From contig JAZBQD010000015.1 in the NCBI GenBank assembly GCA_036583965.1, forward strand, positions 89,081,809-89,145,808: DNA of 64,000 nt. Reading direction: 5' to 3'. Shown here one piece after another: positions 28,102 through 39,069 of the stretch; positions within the stretch are counted from its first letter, which is position 1; each line of letters opens with the position of its first letter. Source of the stretch: Prunella strophiata (lineage: Eukaryota > Chordata > Aves > Passeriformes > Prunellidae). Below the pieces are notes generated by a model. That model did no database searches. It had not been told where the DNA came from and saw only the letters and a list, made by a program, of their open reading frames with translations. The position numbers and the translations under genes are program-made.

Positions 28102-28450
28102 CATATGGATCTAAACCATGCTGTATTTTTATATAGATTGCCTATGAGTAGTGAGCACAGCCTGCAATGAAAAGCAGAGGTTTCTGTAACTTCATATCAA
28201 CATATGATCTCAGCAGTATCTAAAACATATGCTACTTACCATACCATTTGCATGTGCATTCATATGTTTTTGTTCCACTCTGGTTATCTTAGGGCCTTAG
28301 GGCCTACCCCATTTGCACATGTTTGAATTAGATGGATGCAAAACTACCATATGAAAATATAATTGTGGAGAAGAGCAAAATTCTGAAATGTGGATGATTT
28401 TCCTCCTTTCCTGTCAGTTCTGTGTCTGCATCTGCAATTATATGCATATG
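28102..28450. promoter_or_regulatory. Cluster of six CATATG hexamers
   Basis: CATATG (palindromic, an E-box variant) starts at 28102, 28201, 28226, 28261, 28348 and 28445. No open frame or repeat unit explains them, and the flanking bases differ between copies, so this is not a simple tandem array. Function is unknown. Confidence 0.35.
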
Positions 28451-29301
28451 TTGCTGTCACAGGTTTACCTGGATTTACTTTCAGGACAAACAGTGCATCT
28501 TGCAGCATTATTTAAGGCAATTCAAAACAGGGAATATAAGACTCTTCTGCCATTTGAAATACAGGTGGGGATTCCTATTTTCTTATGCCCTTTATTCAAG
28601 TTTTTCCACTGTCCTATGTGCACCTAAAAGCTATTTTCCCCATTACTAACTGGACCAGTGGTGTGTGCATGAATATTGACTCTGGAGGGTACAGTGAGGC
28701 AAACTCAAGGTATTTTCTCTTTATGGAGCAGATGCATTGGCAGTTCATAAGTTATTCATGCCCAGTGCCCTCAGGGATCCATTTATATAAGCTAGAGAGA
28801 TGTATTGGGTGCCTGACTATCTCTTATGCCTGCCTATCAGATGGCCCTCATAACCATAATCGTATCCCAGTTTATACTGTCATCATCACAACATGCTTTT
28901 GAGGAAGAGAATTGCAACTGTTCCCAGTTTTCTCAGGGCCAAAAGGGCCCTGGGGGACTTGAGCTGGTTGCCCCACGTCTCAAGAAGTTCATCCTGGCTC
29001 TCTGAAAACCCAAACTAACTCTGTTGTCTGTTGGACCTCTGCTACCCTCTCTGCCAGGGTGTGTGAAATCTCCTGTCAAACACTTAAGCAGCAGAAATTG
29101 GCAGATCCCAGCTTGGCTGCTGCAACGCCAGCTCTAAGCATCAACCTTGTCATTAGACACCAGCTCTTTTCTTAGTGGAAGATGCTGTGTTCAGTATGTT
29201 CCACTCAGCTTTTGCCAGCACTCTGCAGGGGAGGGATGGGTCACAGGTTTTGACATTTCCGTCACTGGGACAGAGCTATGTATATAAATTCTTTTGGTCC
29301 A
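28451..29301. other. Unannotated sequence
   Basis: Three overlapping plus frames (75-105 codons, 28388-28902) without recognisable domains. Nothing else identified. Confidence 0.5.
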
Positions 29302-29320
29302 TTTGGTTTGGTTTGGTTTG
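29302..29320. repeat. (TTTGG)n short tandem repeat
   Basis: About 3.8 copies of TTTGG. Confidence 0.85.
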
Positions 29321-29758
29321 CATTTTGTAACAGATTGAAAACATTATGCAAAACAAATTCATGCTTGGGTGCCTTCTTAATGCCTGTTTAGACTTATGTG
29401 CATCATTCCTTGTGCTTTGTTTACTGTTGGATTTGCCTGCTTTTCTAAATCAGCTGTGGATGTCCAGCTTCCGATTTATATAGAGCCAGAGATGCACTAG
29501 TTATCTCTGAGCCTAGTTTTCCTGTGGAAAAACTCCAGGGAAAGTCGTGGATGCACTGTTGAATTAATCAGGAGGAGGAAGTTTTCTTGGAAGAAGCAGA
29601 ACTTCCTTTCATGCAGGATAAGACACAGCCAGATGCCAAGGGTGGGGAATAGGGACATGATTAAAGATCTAGATAAAGAAGGAAGTGCTTTCCCCTGTAA
29701 AGATGATGCATTTTCCTAAAATTTGATTTCTTACATTGCTAGGAAATCAAGTTGTTCC

Positions 29759-29761
<3 letters not shown>

Positions 29762-29789
<28 letters not shown>
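29762..29789. repeat. T28 homopolymer
   Basis: Twenty-eight consecutive T. Read on the minus strand this could be the poly(A) tail of a retroposed transcript lying at 29790 onward, but no AATAAA lies within 40 bases of it on that strand and no target-site duplication is obvious. Confidence 0.9.
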
Positions 29790-32143
29790 CTGCTTCAGTT
29801 GCAAATTTTCCCTCTTACTCAGCAGACCAACCAGTAGAAACAAAATTTCCTTCCTCTTTGAAGCTTGCAGATGCTCAATTCAGGAAAGGGCAAATGGAGG
29901 AAGAGCACAGTCCATGCCCATTTTTGGCTGCAGTTTATCCCCCCAAGGCATGGAGGATGGAGGGGAACACCATGGTCCTTTCCAGCTTTATTCTCAGTAT
30001 TAGACCACTGACGTCATCAGAATTTGTTCCACATTCAACTTTAGCCTCATCACCATTGTTTCCTGCAGATCTATAATTAGCAGAGGTACATATGTGCGTG
30101 TGTACAGTCACAGAGAGGGATTTATGGAGACAGAAGTGTGTTTCATAACTGCAATCACTGCCAGGTGTTTAAGTGTAATAGGGCTACAGACAGCTTGATA
30201 TTTATACAACAGCAGGACATGAGTTCTCACCCTCCATGCAAATCCTTTTGACTTTGTATGACCATACACTAATGGTGCTGGCTTTCCCACCAGACCCCCA
30301 CAGCCTTGTTCTCGCTGCCTGCACAGATACATTTCCTTTCATTTCCGTGCAGAGTGTGTTACTGTTTCATAACTTGGTAAATCAGCTCACTCTTTTGATT
30401 CCTCCCACCAGTGCAGCTGTAAGAGCAGAGCCCTGCGTCCCCCTGCGTGGTTTGCCAGCTGTGGCAAATGAACAAGGAAGCCACCAGAGCTCTGCACTTC
30501 TATTTTCTTAGCTTCCATGTAAAGACATATATACAGGGGGTTTTTTCACCATGCCAGACCTAGCATTGTTTTCATTGATTGCTGCCGCTGGAGCTCTGGA
30601 GGCAGCAGTACTGATCCATATGGAAACAAGGTTTCCATAAATCTGTCAGACTTAAATTCTCTTGCAGAGCCTCATCCGGTTGCTTGCTCCTATTTTCTTT
30701 TCCGTGTTTTCAATTCCTGATTGAGTCAAGTTCAAAGAAGCAACTTATTTGGCAGTGCCCTTGAAATAAAGGTCTGGTTTAATTGTGCCTTGGGAAGCCT
30801 GGGAACATAAGGTTTCCTCATGCATTCAGAAAAAGTGTATTCGCAGGTACATGTGCATCTGCTGTCCCACGTCCTCTGGCACACTCGGGGTAGAGCTCTC
30901 CCACATGCCTCTTTTTAGCATGTGGGGGCTGAGTGCTTTTCAAAGCCAGGGATTAGACTCTTTCTTCTGTTAAGGAGTGGCTATTAGCATTTGATGCCTT
31001 CTGTCCTGCCTGCTGCTTTTATGCTCCATTGGCGCTGTTTCAGAAATGACATTATCATGGGATTGAGCAGCTCTGAGGGATTGCAAACCAGCAGCAGAGT
31101 CTTTCCCCTCCAGGTCAGGAGTTCATTGCTGACCTGGGCTAATACTGGATGAACTTCATTAGCATCTGAAATGAGTTAAGGATCTCCTTTCCAGTTCCTA
31201 CCAAACAGATATCTCATGGCTCCCCAACATAAAATTTTTCTCTACCGAACACTCTCTCAGGGTGCTGCAAAGATACCCACACCTAGAAAGGGACCTTTCA
31301 GTGATGGTGCCAGGGCAGAGTGGCCAGGCAGTGTGAGCATAATATGCAGATGTGCTCTCCACCATTACCCCTCTCTATCTGTCACCACTATCGAAGTTAA
31401 CTTGCACAGCCTTGGGCTACAACGAACATGATGAAGAGCAGGAGGCTATGCTAGACTGAGAGGGTTGTTCATAAGCAGAACCATTTGCAAGTAAACTAAA
31501 ATGTCTGCTCTCAATAAAGACTTCAGACTTTCACCGCCCATTCCTGTGTTTCTGTGGAAGGTTATCACTGTGAATCGGAAAGAAATTATGCTAATTCGTT
31601 GTCACCTTTGGGGATCAGAAGATGGTGTGGCAATAAAATCAAAAAGTATTTTTTTTCCTTCATCTGGAGTAAACCGCGTGAAAGAAAATTTGCTTTCCAT
31701 ATGATACAAGATGCTACATAGATACCACATGCCTGACCTGCTCTAAAACCATCTGTCATCAGCTCTAGGCAGCGCCCATTTGTCTCAGTGGTAGATCTCC
31801 TCTCATTGGTTTAGTAGTCTGTCTGTTTATATTCATAAGCCTCACAGTGCTGCAGCTGGCTCAAGCAGCTTATTAGTATTATTTGCTGTATTTTGTTGTT
31901 TAATCAGAAATACTGATAAGCAAAGTATCTAAAACTAGTGGCTTTTCAAAGACTTTCACGTAAGAGTGGCATTGGCATAGGAGTACAAAATCAAGTATTG
32001 CAAAGATGCAGCTGAAGGCTCTGTCCTTTGCTCCTCCCCTTAGCTTTGTATTTTTCCCTCAGGAATGTGGGGAAATTTTCCCCCTCAGAGCAGCCTTTGA
32101 GGTCTTCAGCAGTGGTGGGTTTATTATATGGGTTTTTTTGTAT
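29790..32143. other. Unannotated sequence, part CNE-like
   Basis: Unique sequence with frames no longer than 91 codons after the T-run artefact. The section from about 31730 to 31920 (TTATTAGTATTATTTGC, TTGTTTAATCAG words) resembles a conserved non-coding block by texture only. Confidence 0.4.
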
Positions 32144-32783
32144 CTAAGGAGGCTTGCTCATATAATTTCTACAAAGAATTAATGTTTCAGGTTCTCTTCT
32201 CCTCAGGCAAGCATCGGTGCCCCAGTGCATCCTGCTGGGGCCCGATCCTGCAGCTTTTCTGCCCTCTCCAGTACTGAGCATTGAACCTAGAGCCAAGCTT
32301 GCTCTGTGGTCTGTGTTCATGGAGGTTACTGTGTCTGTGTGTGGGGACCTACCAAATACAGTCTGTCCTGAAACCTGTCTCTCAGTATGCACCAGCTGTT
32401 GGGAAAGCTTGAGGAACCGCCGGACAGCCATGAGAGCAACCACATTATTAATTCCTGGCACACAGGAAGGAAAGGAGTGGAAGAAACCCAAAGGCTTTCT
32501 CAGGGCTCTGTCACACATGGCCATACATGGTATTGCTACCCCGACAACACCATGGCTATTTGGCTTCCCCTTGCCTTTTTCTGTGATGCTGTCTCCATGT
32601 GCAATATTTGCCTCCCTCCTTAGTTGCCATGCTACTGTTCGTTCCCTTTTAATCCTCACTAAAGAGTCACATTCTCCTGTGATTTCCTCAGGAAATGGAA
32701 CAAACTTGAGTAAGTTCTTGAGTCCTCTGCCCACCCCCTTCCCCTTCTGTATTCTGCACGTCTGCCTATTAGATTATAAGTGA
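32144..32783. other. Overlapping long antiparallel open frames, function unknown
   Basis: A minus frame of 196 codons (32144-32734) and a plus frame of 188 codons (32217-32783) overlap almost completely; a third plus frame (78 codons, 32387-32623) lies within. They are the longest frames in the window. Neither contains a recognisable domain, transmembrane pattern or repeat. The plus frame is preceded by a pyrimidine-rich stretch ending in CAG (about 32190-32206) that could pass as a splice acceptor. Mutual overlap argues that at most one is real; chance is the most economical reading. Confidence 0.3.
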
Positions 32784-32850
32784 TTTGTAGAGAGGCTTAG
32801 CTTTAGCTGGAGCATTGTACATGGTCAACTTCATTGTTGTCAGTAAATGC
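32762..32850 (+). repeat. Possible ancient amniote repeat tail (L3/MIR-like)
   Basis: The segment starting TGCCTATTAGATTATAAG resembles the 3' portion of old amniote LINE/SINE families, which read like TTAGATTGTAAGCTCTTTGG followed by a TGTACA-containing stretch. GCATTGTACATGG follows at roughly the expected distance. The match is short and diverged. Confidence 0.3.
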
Positions 32851-33777
32851 ATACTTTACCTGGGCTTCTTGCTTTCTTCTTTTCCTTTTAAAAATGAAAA
32901 ATCCCTTGAAGTTCTAAAATAAAACTACAAATCCACAAAGGTTTAACTGCAGTGCCTTAAACAGGTGCTTTATCCACTGTTCTCTTTGAAATGTGGATTC
33001 TAGCTTTTGTGACAATCTAACAGCGATGCTTTGTCCACTAGAGAAAGCCTAATTGCTCCCCATGATGGCAAATAAATCCGTGAAGATTTTCAAGTTCAAA
33101 TTTGGATTTCAGACTAGCTGCATTGTACAATGCACAGCACTATCTCCACATCACAGATTCAAATGCACTACCAATTTCCTGGAAAAGCAATTAATTTTCT
33201 CTTTTTATTAGTATTTATTTATTTGTTTTATCTAACTGGGGTACTTGTTGGAAGAACATTTGTTGGTCCAAAATGGAAATCGGATACTCTGCACTGTAAG
33301 AAATTAGTTGGGGCATCACTGTGAAAAGCTGGTGTGACCAGAGGGGCAAGGCCAGTTTATTCATCTGCGCATTAATCTTGATATTGGAATATGAATAGGT
33401 CTTTGGGCATTTCAGCAAGACTTAGGATTAGTTCCTGAGAAGTCTGGAAATCAACTTCATCTCTACTTGTCTAAGTTCCCCACATGAACAGTTCCCTTTT
33501 CCTAGCATAAAATGGACAAGGTTCCACAGTGGAAGATCAGGCTTTGCACTGAGGCAATGCTTTAAAGAATTCCCAGATGTTGTTGGTTTAGGGTAATTTT
33601 GAAATTTTCCATGATGGCAAAGCCACTTGTGAGAGAATATTTAGACAGTACAGGTTTGTCTTGAAGCTGAATAGGTATGAGGAAGCACCTCACCATTAGG
33701 CTGACTTGCACCACATGAGGCAACCAAAGCTAAAGCAGAGACTTGGCAGTCTGGAGACCTGGGCTCTCCTTCACCCT
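32851..33777. other. Unannotated sequence
   Basis: AT-rich unique DNA with no frame above 68 codons upstream of the CR1 copy. Nothing recognised. Confidence 0.5.
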
Positions 33778-33963
33778 GCAGTGGAACTGAGGTGACAATG
33801 GCCTCAGGTTGCACCAAGGGAAGTTTGAATTGGATATTAGGAAAAATTTCTTCACTGAAAGGGTTGTCAAGCATTGAAACAGGCTGCCCAGGGAAGTGGT
33901 TGAGTCACCATCCCTGGAGGGATTTAAAAGATATGTAGATGTCAAACTTGGAGACATGGTTCT
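33778..33963 (+). mobile_element. CR1 LINE 3' fragment
   Basis: Matches the end of the CR1 coding region and start of the 3' UTR: TTGGATATTAGGAAAAATTT, then GGCTGCCCAGGGAAGTGG and TCACCATCCCTGGAGGGATT. In coding terms this is the FRLDIRKNFF...RLPREV...SPSLE end of the ORF. It ends around GAGACATGGTT without the terminal tail. The 77- and 75-codon minus frames over it are shadows. Confidence 0.9.
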
Positions 33964-34500
33964 CTCTGTGCATCAGCAACTTTACATCATTTCCAAAGAA
34001 GGTGAGAGGGTGATGGTCACCATGGGTTTGGGTCTTACCCTGAATCTGTGCAGAGCTCACTCAGAATTCAGCGTGGTGTGAATTTTTGCATGAATAAATT
34101 TGGCATTGTTGCCAAGTTGATGGACATCACGCACACATCCTGTCATTGTTTTGGAGCAAGTGCCTCGGCTGGGATGCTGAAGGAATGCTGTATGTCCAGT
34201 TTGTCGAGGTGCTGGGAGTGTTAAAGGGCTGACATGCAGAGAGCTTGCTCTGCTAATGGATCAGGATTTTTATAGGCAGAAGGGATATGCCATTGTTGGA
34301 GTGGTAAATCTGTAATGACAGACGTTCGTTCTATATTTGTGAATGACCTGATTTGGCATGCATGCAGGTTCATTCTCCTGACAATAATGGAAACATGGTG
34401 TGAGACAGACAGAGAAATAAAGCTGTGGGTAAAGTGAAGCTATACCTTTAGAAACGTTTTGATTTAAAGTATTTTCACCACTTAATTTCTTCCCTTGTTT
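33964..34500. other. Unannotated sequence
   Basis: No feature recognised between the CR1 copy and the A14 run. Confidence 0.5.
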
Positions 34501-34514
34501 AAAAAAAAAAAAAA
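34501..34514. repeat. A14 homopolymer
   Basis: Fourteen A; no associated retroposed element recognised. Confidence 0.85.
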
Positions 34515-36647
34515 GCAGCCCTTGTTTGAATGGTCTTTGTAAAGCTTTCAGCTCTCCTCCTCCTTGTTTTTCCTCCTCCCTCACCTCCCTCCTAAGCTGA
34601 AGAGATGAGTGTAAGACATCTGTCAAAGCTGTGGTAGCATATTTCTGCTGCTCTGTGAGGACCCCAGGAATCTGTCAGAGCATCCCTGGCTGCTGCAGTC
34701 CTGTCACTGGGTGATGCCTGCCCCAGAAGGTGAGAGTCAGGCACTGCTGGGACACAGACCACTTTGTCCCAATGTTAATTTGTCCCTGAATGGAGGGAGA
34801 GGAAGGGCAGGTTTCGCTATGAAAAGAGAGAGTTTTGAGGGGAAGATACTGGAAAGTTTAGGAAATATTAGCAGAGACTGTTTTGCCCTTAAAGAGCCCT
34901 TGCTTTCTGCTTCACATTTCTTCCTCCCTCCTTCAAGAAAAATTCCTAAACTGCTTTGGCTCAGTACCAACTATTCCTTTGGCCTCCCAGCCAGAAAAGC
35001 TTGCTGAGGATGGAGAAATAGCCATACACAATGGTTTTGAGAACTAATAACACATGCATGCAGTCCAGCCTTGAATTATATGAAATATGGTGCATAGCTT
35101 TCAGTCCTGTTTTGTCAGATCCCTTGGCTTAAAAGCCTTCCAGTCCCTCTCCTGCCTCTCTTCCCCCTCAAAAATAAATCCTACACATTTTCTCCCAACT
35201 TCCAGCATGTGTGACCGTAATTGTGTCTGAGATGCTGGCAGAGCGCCCAATCTGTCAGCCTCACATGGGAATGAGGAAGGATGCCTGCTGGATCAGCTCA
35301 GCTGGGAGGGGACATGGGGCCAGAGGCTGGGACACTTGCTCCCACGGCCGTGGCACAGAGGAGTGGGAGGGCACGGATGCTGCCACTCGCCTGGGATGCA
35401 CATGGCAGGTCAGGATCTGCCCCAGTGCCTGCTTCCTTCTGGGGCAACTGCTTGGGCCAGCGGCTATAACAGGGGCAATTAGTTAAATCCAGGGGCCAGC
35501 CACGAGTGAGCTAATTACATGGGTGCATTGTACTCCAGCAGCTTGTGATTCTTCTGCCCTGTGTTAGTGCAGATGGGTCCTCCCTCAGTAAATGAAGATA
35601 CTCTATGTGTTGGTCACACTGCTGGGTCAAAGAAAGGTACTGGGTTTGCAACTGAGCTGGATGAAGCTGCTCAGTACCTGGCCCTCCTTGCATGGTCTCT
35701 AGCATAGTTAGTTACATTAGTTAAAATACACAAAAGTGCAGATCACACAGCTCTCCAGAGAGGATAACTCTTGGAAGTTGTGTGGTGCCTATGGGAGCAG
35801 ATATCTCTCCTGATTATGACCCATAGGAACCGATGTGATAGAAAAATCAATTTAATTCTGGAAGAACTTACCATTAAAAGACAACTTGTGGAACTTAATT
35901 GCTTGAAATGATTTGAGGTAAGCACAATTCTGGAAATTCTATCAGAGATAACTACCATATACCAGTGGGGGTAGCATGATACTCTAGCTCTTAAGAAACT
36001 CCATTTCAATGGAAAAGGCTTTCAGGAGGCTTATGCTGTGATCAGCAGTGAAATAATTAGTTGTTGTTAATCATTAAGCATTGGTTTCCCACAACATGAG
36101 CCACCAAGTGAGCATTACTGAGCTCTTGCTTCTTGGTACTTGAGCCATCTCTTGTATCCACTGTCATGGACAGAAGCAAATTTCCCTCTGGATTATCCTC
36201 CAAAAGCAGGTTCAGTGTGAGGGATGCAGATGCAGCATGATGCCATGGCTGGAAGGGAGAGAGTGAGCAAGGAGCCAGTGTGCACAGCGGGTGTGATGGG
36301 TGTGCCAAAAGACAAACAGCAGGAGAGGTGCTGGGGCTGTGCTGGGGACTCCAAGCCATTGTTCTCACACTCAAAACTTCCAGGCAAACAAGATTCAGCT
36401 GCTTTTTCCTGCCCCTGCAATGAAGATGAGGGTTCAGCTTCACAGCAGAATAACGCTTTCAGTGGACATTTCTGCCATCATCACTGGCATTCTGCCTTGG
36501 TTTGCTGTGGATGTGGTAGATACTGAGTGTAACAGGACACTGTTATGCCAGGCACTTTAAAACCACCAGTAACCTGAAAATCTTGCATCCTAAGGGAGCA
36601 TCCTTTTCCCCAAGGACAGCCAAGCAGAGGTAGAGCACACAGAGGCC
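34515..36647. other. Unannotated sequence
   Basis: Frames of up to 128 codons (minus, 36057-36443) overlap frames on the other strand (100 codons, 36224-36526). None is recognisable. Around 35220-35470 the DNA is GC-richer with a few CpGs. Confidence 0.5.
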
Positions 36648-36798
36648 ATGCACTCTCTGTCTTTGGAGGTTCTCAGGGCCAGACTGGACAAAGCCCTGGG
36701 CAAACTGTTCTGATCCCATTGATGGCCATCATTGAGCAAGTCGATATGCCAGGGGCCTCGTAGATTCCCTCACCGTGAATTATGATCCTGTGATCTTC
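36648..36798 (+). mobile_element. CR1 LINE 3' UTR fragment
   Basis: The sequence from CTTTGGAGGTTCTCAGGGCC through GACTGGACAAAGCCCTGGGC and TCTGATCCCATTG to AATTATGATCCTGTGATC follows the order of an avian CR1 3' UTR and terminal tail. It is strongly diverged, so this is an older copy than those at 38.9 and 41.4 kb. Confidence 0.75.
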
Positions 36799-37485
36799 AT
36801 CTGGGGTTGTTTGTGTTTTTGTAGAGCACACAAACACTGTGCCCTATCTGCAGGCAGGCACCTGCCTACAAAATAACTCAGTGGTGTTTTTCCCATGCAG
36901 GGCCTTCTGGAGGAAATGTTTTGCATATGGATGTAGGCAGCCTTAGTTTCTTCTCACCTGCATCTTAATGATGGGGGAAGTTCAACATTAATTGGGAATA
37001 TTTCTCAGAAGTATTATTTGTTAGTTGTTTGGTACATTTTCCTTAAGCTCATTAAGTAATTACTCACTGTTCTGTCACTCCTCTGACAGAGGCTGAGTAC
37101 AGCAAAGCATTTTTTGCCTTTCCTCTGGTGCTAAGTATTTGCACAGCCTTTTTTGTTTTATCTGTTGATGCTATTTTGTTTCCTCCCAAATGGATACTTC
37201 CTTCTCTCTTCACCTTTCTTTCTTTTCACCTTCTCTACACCCCCATGCCATCAGTGCCATGATGGCAGCTCTCAGACTGCTGGTAGTCCCTTGGCTGTTG
37301 CAAATCAAGGACTTTAATCACAGCGTGATGCCATCATGTGAGCAAATATGATATCAATGGTGTTTGATAAATTTTTGGTTTTAAATGAAAATGTTAAAAA
37401 TTTATCTTTTTTGGGGGGGGGTAACATATTAATGTGTGGTAATTTGAATATGTGCTAATACATTTTGCATTTGGAATGCTTAATT
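36799..37485. other. Unannotated sequence with G9 run
   Basis: Nothing genic recognised. A G9 run (37413-37421) follows a short T run; the region turns strongly AT-rich towards the GATAA cluster. Confidence 0.5.
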
Positions 37486-37620
37486 GATAAAGATTATGTG
37501 GATAAAGATCTATAATTAACTGATAAACATTAAAACATTAACAGATAAAGATTTATATTGTTCCTGAGAAAAATGATAAGAGTTTTTCCTCTCTGCTGCA
37601 CCCTTTTAAGAAGTGATAAA
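37486..37620 (+). promoter_or_regulatory. Same-strand cluster of six GATAA motifs
   Basis: GATAA starts at 37486, 37501, 37522, 37544, 37575 and 37615, all on the plus strand. Five of the six fit WGATAA, the core bound by GATA-family zinc-finger factors. Three share the longer GATAAAGAT, which suggests a diverged local duplication. The spaces between are rich in TTAAC and TAATTAAC words. It could be an enhancer-like binding-site cluster or an AT-rich degenerate tandem repeat. Confidence 0.4.
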
Positions 37621-38889
37621 GGAAGAAAAATAAGAATATGGCATTTAGTGCAGCTTAAATGTAACTTGCTTTATTGTGTTCTTGCTGAATTAAGGTAATT
37701 AAACTTTACACAAATTTTTAAAAATTATTTTTGAAAGAGACAGAAGTTAATTTCAGCCTAATTGTTATACTTTATTTTTGGGACCTAAAATTCCCATAAT
37801 CAAGGATCAAAGCAGACAGACAGTTTTCCTTCATCTGGAAATCAGCAGACACCACAGCTTGCATAACAAAAGATCAGAGACTAAAGGCTGTGCTGTCTGT
37901 CTTCATGAGACTAAAAATTTGCTCACATACGAGGAAGTCCATCAAAGCTTGTCTAAAAGTTGTATGTGGCAGGAAATACACTAATTTTATAGGCAGAGTG
38001 GTTAAACACATTTTCCTACCAAATCAAAAATATAAGGAAGATTAGACCCAAACCCACCCACCCGTGGGACTTCAGTGAAAACACTCCCCTTGACTCTGCA
38101 TTCAGGGAATAGTCCATCAGACTTGTGGACCTCACTCCTGCTGATCCCACCCTGCACTCACCAGATCTTGCTGCAACTCTGCTAAGGAGGCTGCAGCTCT
38201 TGACTCCAATGGGCCAAGGGCTTGGCTCACTGCTATCTGTTCACTCTCAGTGGCACACTGAACCTTCCTTTTTATTATGTCAGTTCCAAATCCATCCTAC
38301 ATTTTAAAATACATCTTGTATGCCTCTGTTTGCGAACCATTGTTTTCTTTTTCTCAGCTCTATAAAAAGGCTATTCAATACAGATGTCTTGAATTAGTAC
38401 TCCTGCAGAACAATGCATGTGTAAGGATCAGTACAGCCCTAATGATGTTGCTCCTTTAGCCTCTGTGCTCTAGGTGTTTGCATTGTAGAATGTATTTATG
38501 ATCACTTCTCCCAGTGGAAAGAGTGAGCAATTATTAGTAGTGCACGGACTATTTACAAGGTTTTCTTTTCATTGTGATAATCTACTCCTCAGCCAAGGCT
38601 TTTGCATTCATCCAGGTGAATACAGTGTCTTTCAATAGTTATGTTTCAACACTAAATGCATGCCTTTTTACTTTCTAAATGTCTGAGTCATGAATCAACT
38701 ACTCTGCTTGTGGAATATCAGTGCAATCCCCAGGGTCTCAGGTATTTTTGAAAAGGGAGGACATCTCACCTCCCTGCCAGCACTTGTGTTCTGTGAGGAA
38801 ACAGGACTGGCTCATTAGCATGGAACCAGTGTGGTTTCAACACACCAAGATGTGCTGCTGCCAGTCCTTTATCCTCCCAGAAGGGCAGT
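37621..38889. other. Unannotated sequence
   Basis: AT-rich unique DNA with frames no longer than 68 codons. Nothing recognised. Confidence 0.5.
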
Positions 38890-39069
38890 TAAGCATTGGC
38901 ATGGCCTGCCCAGGGAGGTGGTGGTGTCACCATCCCTGGAAGTGTCCAAGGAATGACTGGATGTGGAACTTACTGCTATGGTTAAGTTGGCATGGTGGTG
39001 TTCAGTGAAAAGTTGGACTCCATGATCTTGGAGGTCTTTTCCAACCTTAATGATTCTGTGATTCTATGG
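38890..39069 (+). mobile_element. CR1 LINE 3' end, with terminal tail
   Basis: Begins at the segment AAGCATTGGCATGGCCTGCC, runs through GGAGGTGGTGGTGTCACCAT and TTGGACTCCATGATCTTGGA, and ends with AACCTTAATGATTCTGTGATT followed by CTATGG, the octamer-type 3' end of avian CR1. The 3' UTR is of a different subfamily from the copies at 41.4 and 45.8 kb. It is severely 5'-truncated to about 180 bases. Confidence 0.92.

Noticed and set aside
29723..30076. 117-codon plus frame starting at the T28 run, and a possible retroposed gene with its poly(A) on the minus strand
   Set aside because: The poly-Phe part is an artefact. No polyadenylation signal close to the tract, no target-site duplication and no similarity to a known gene.
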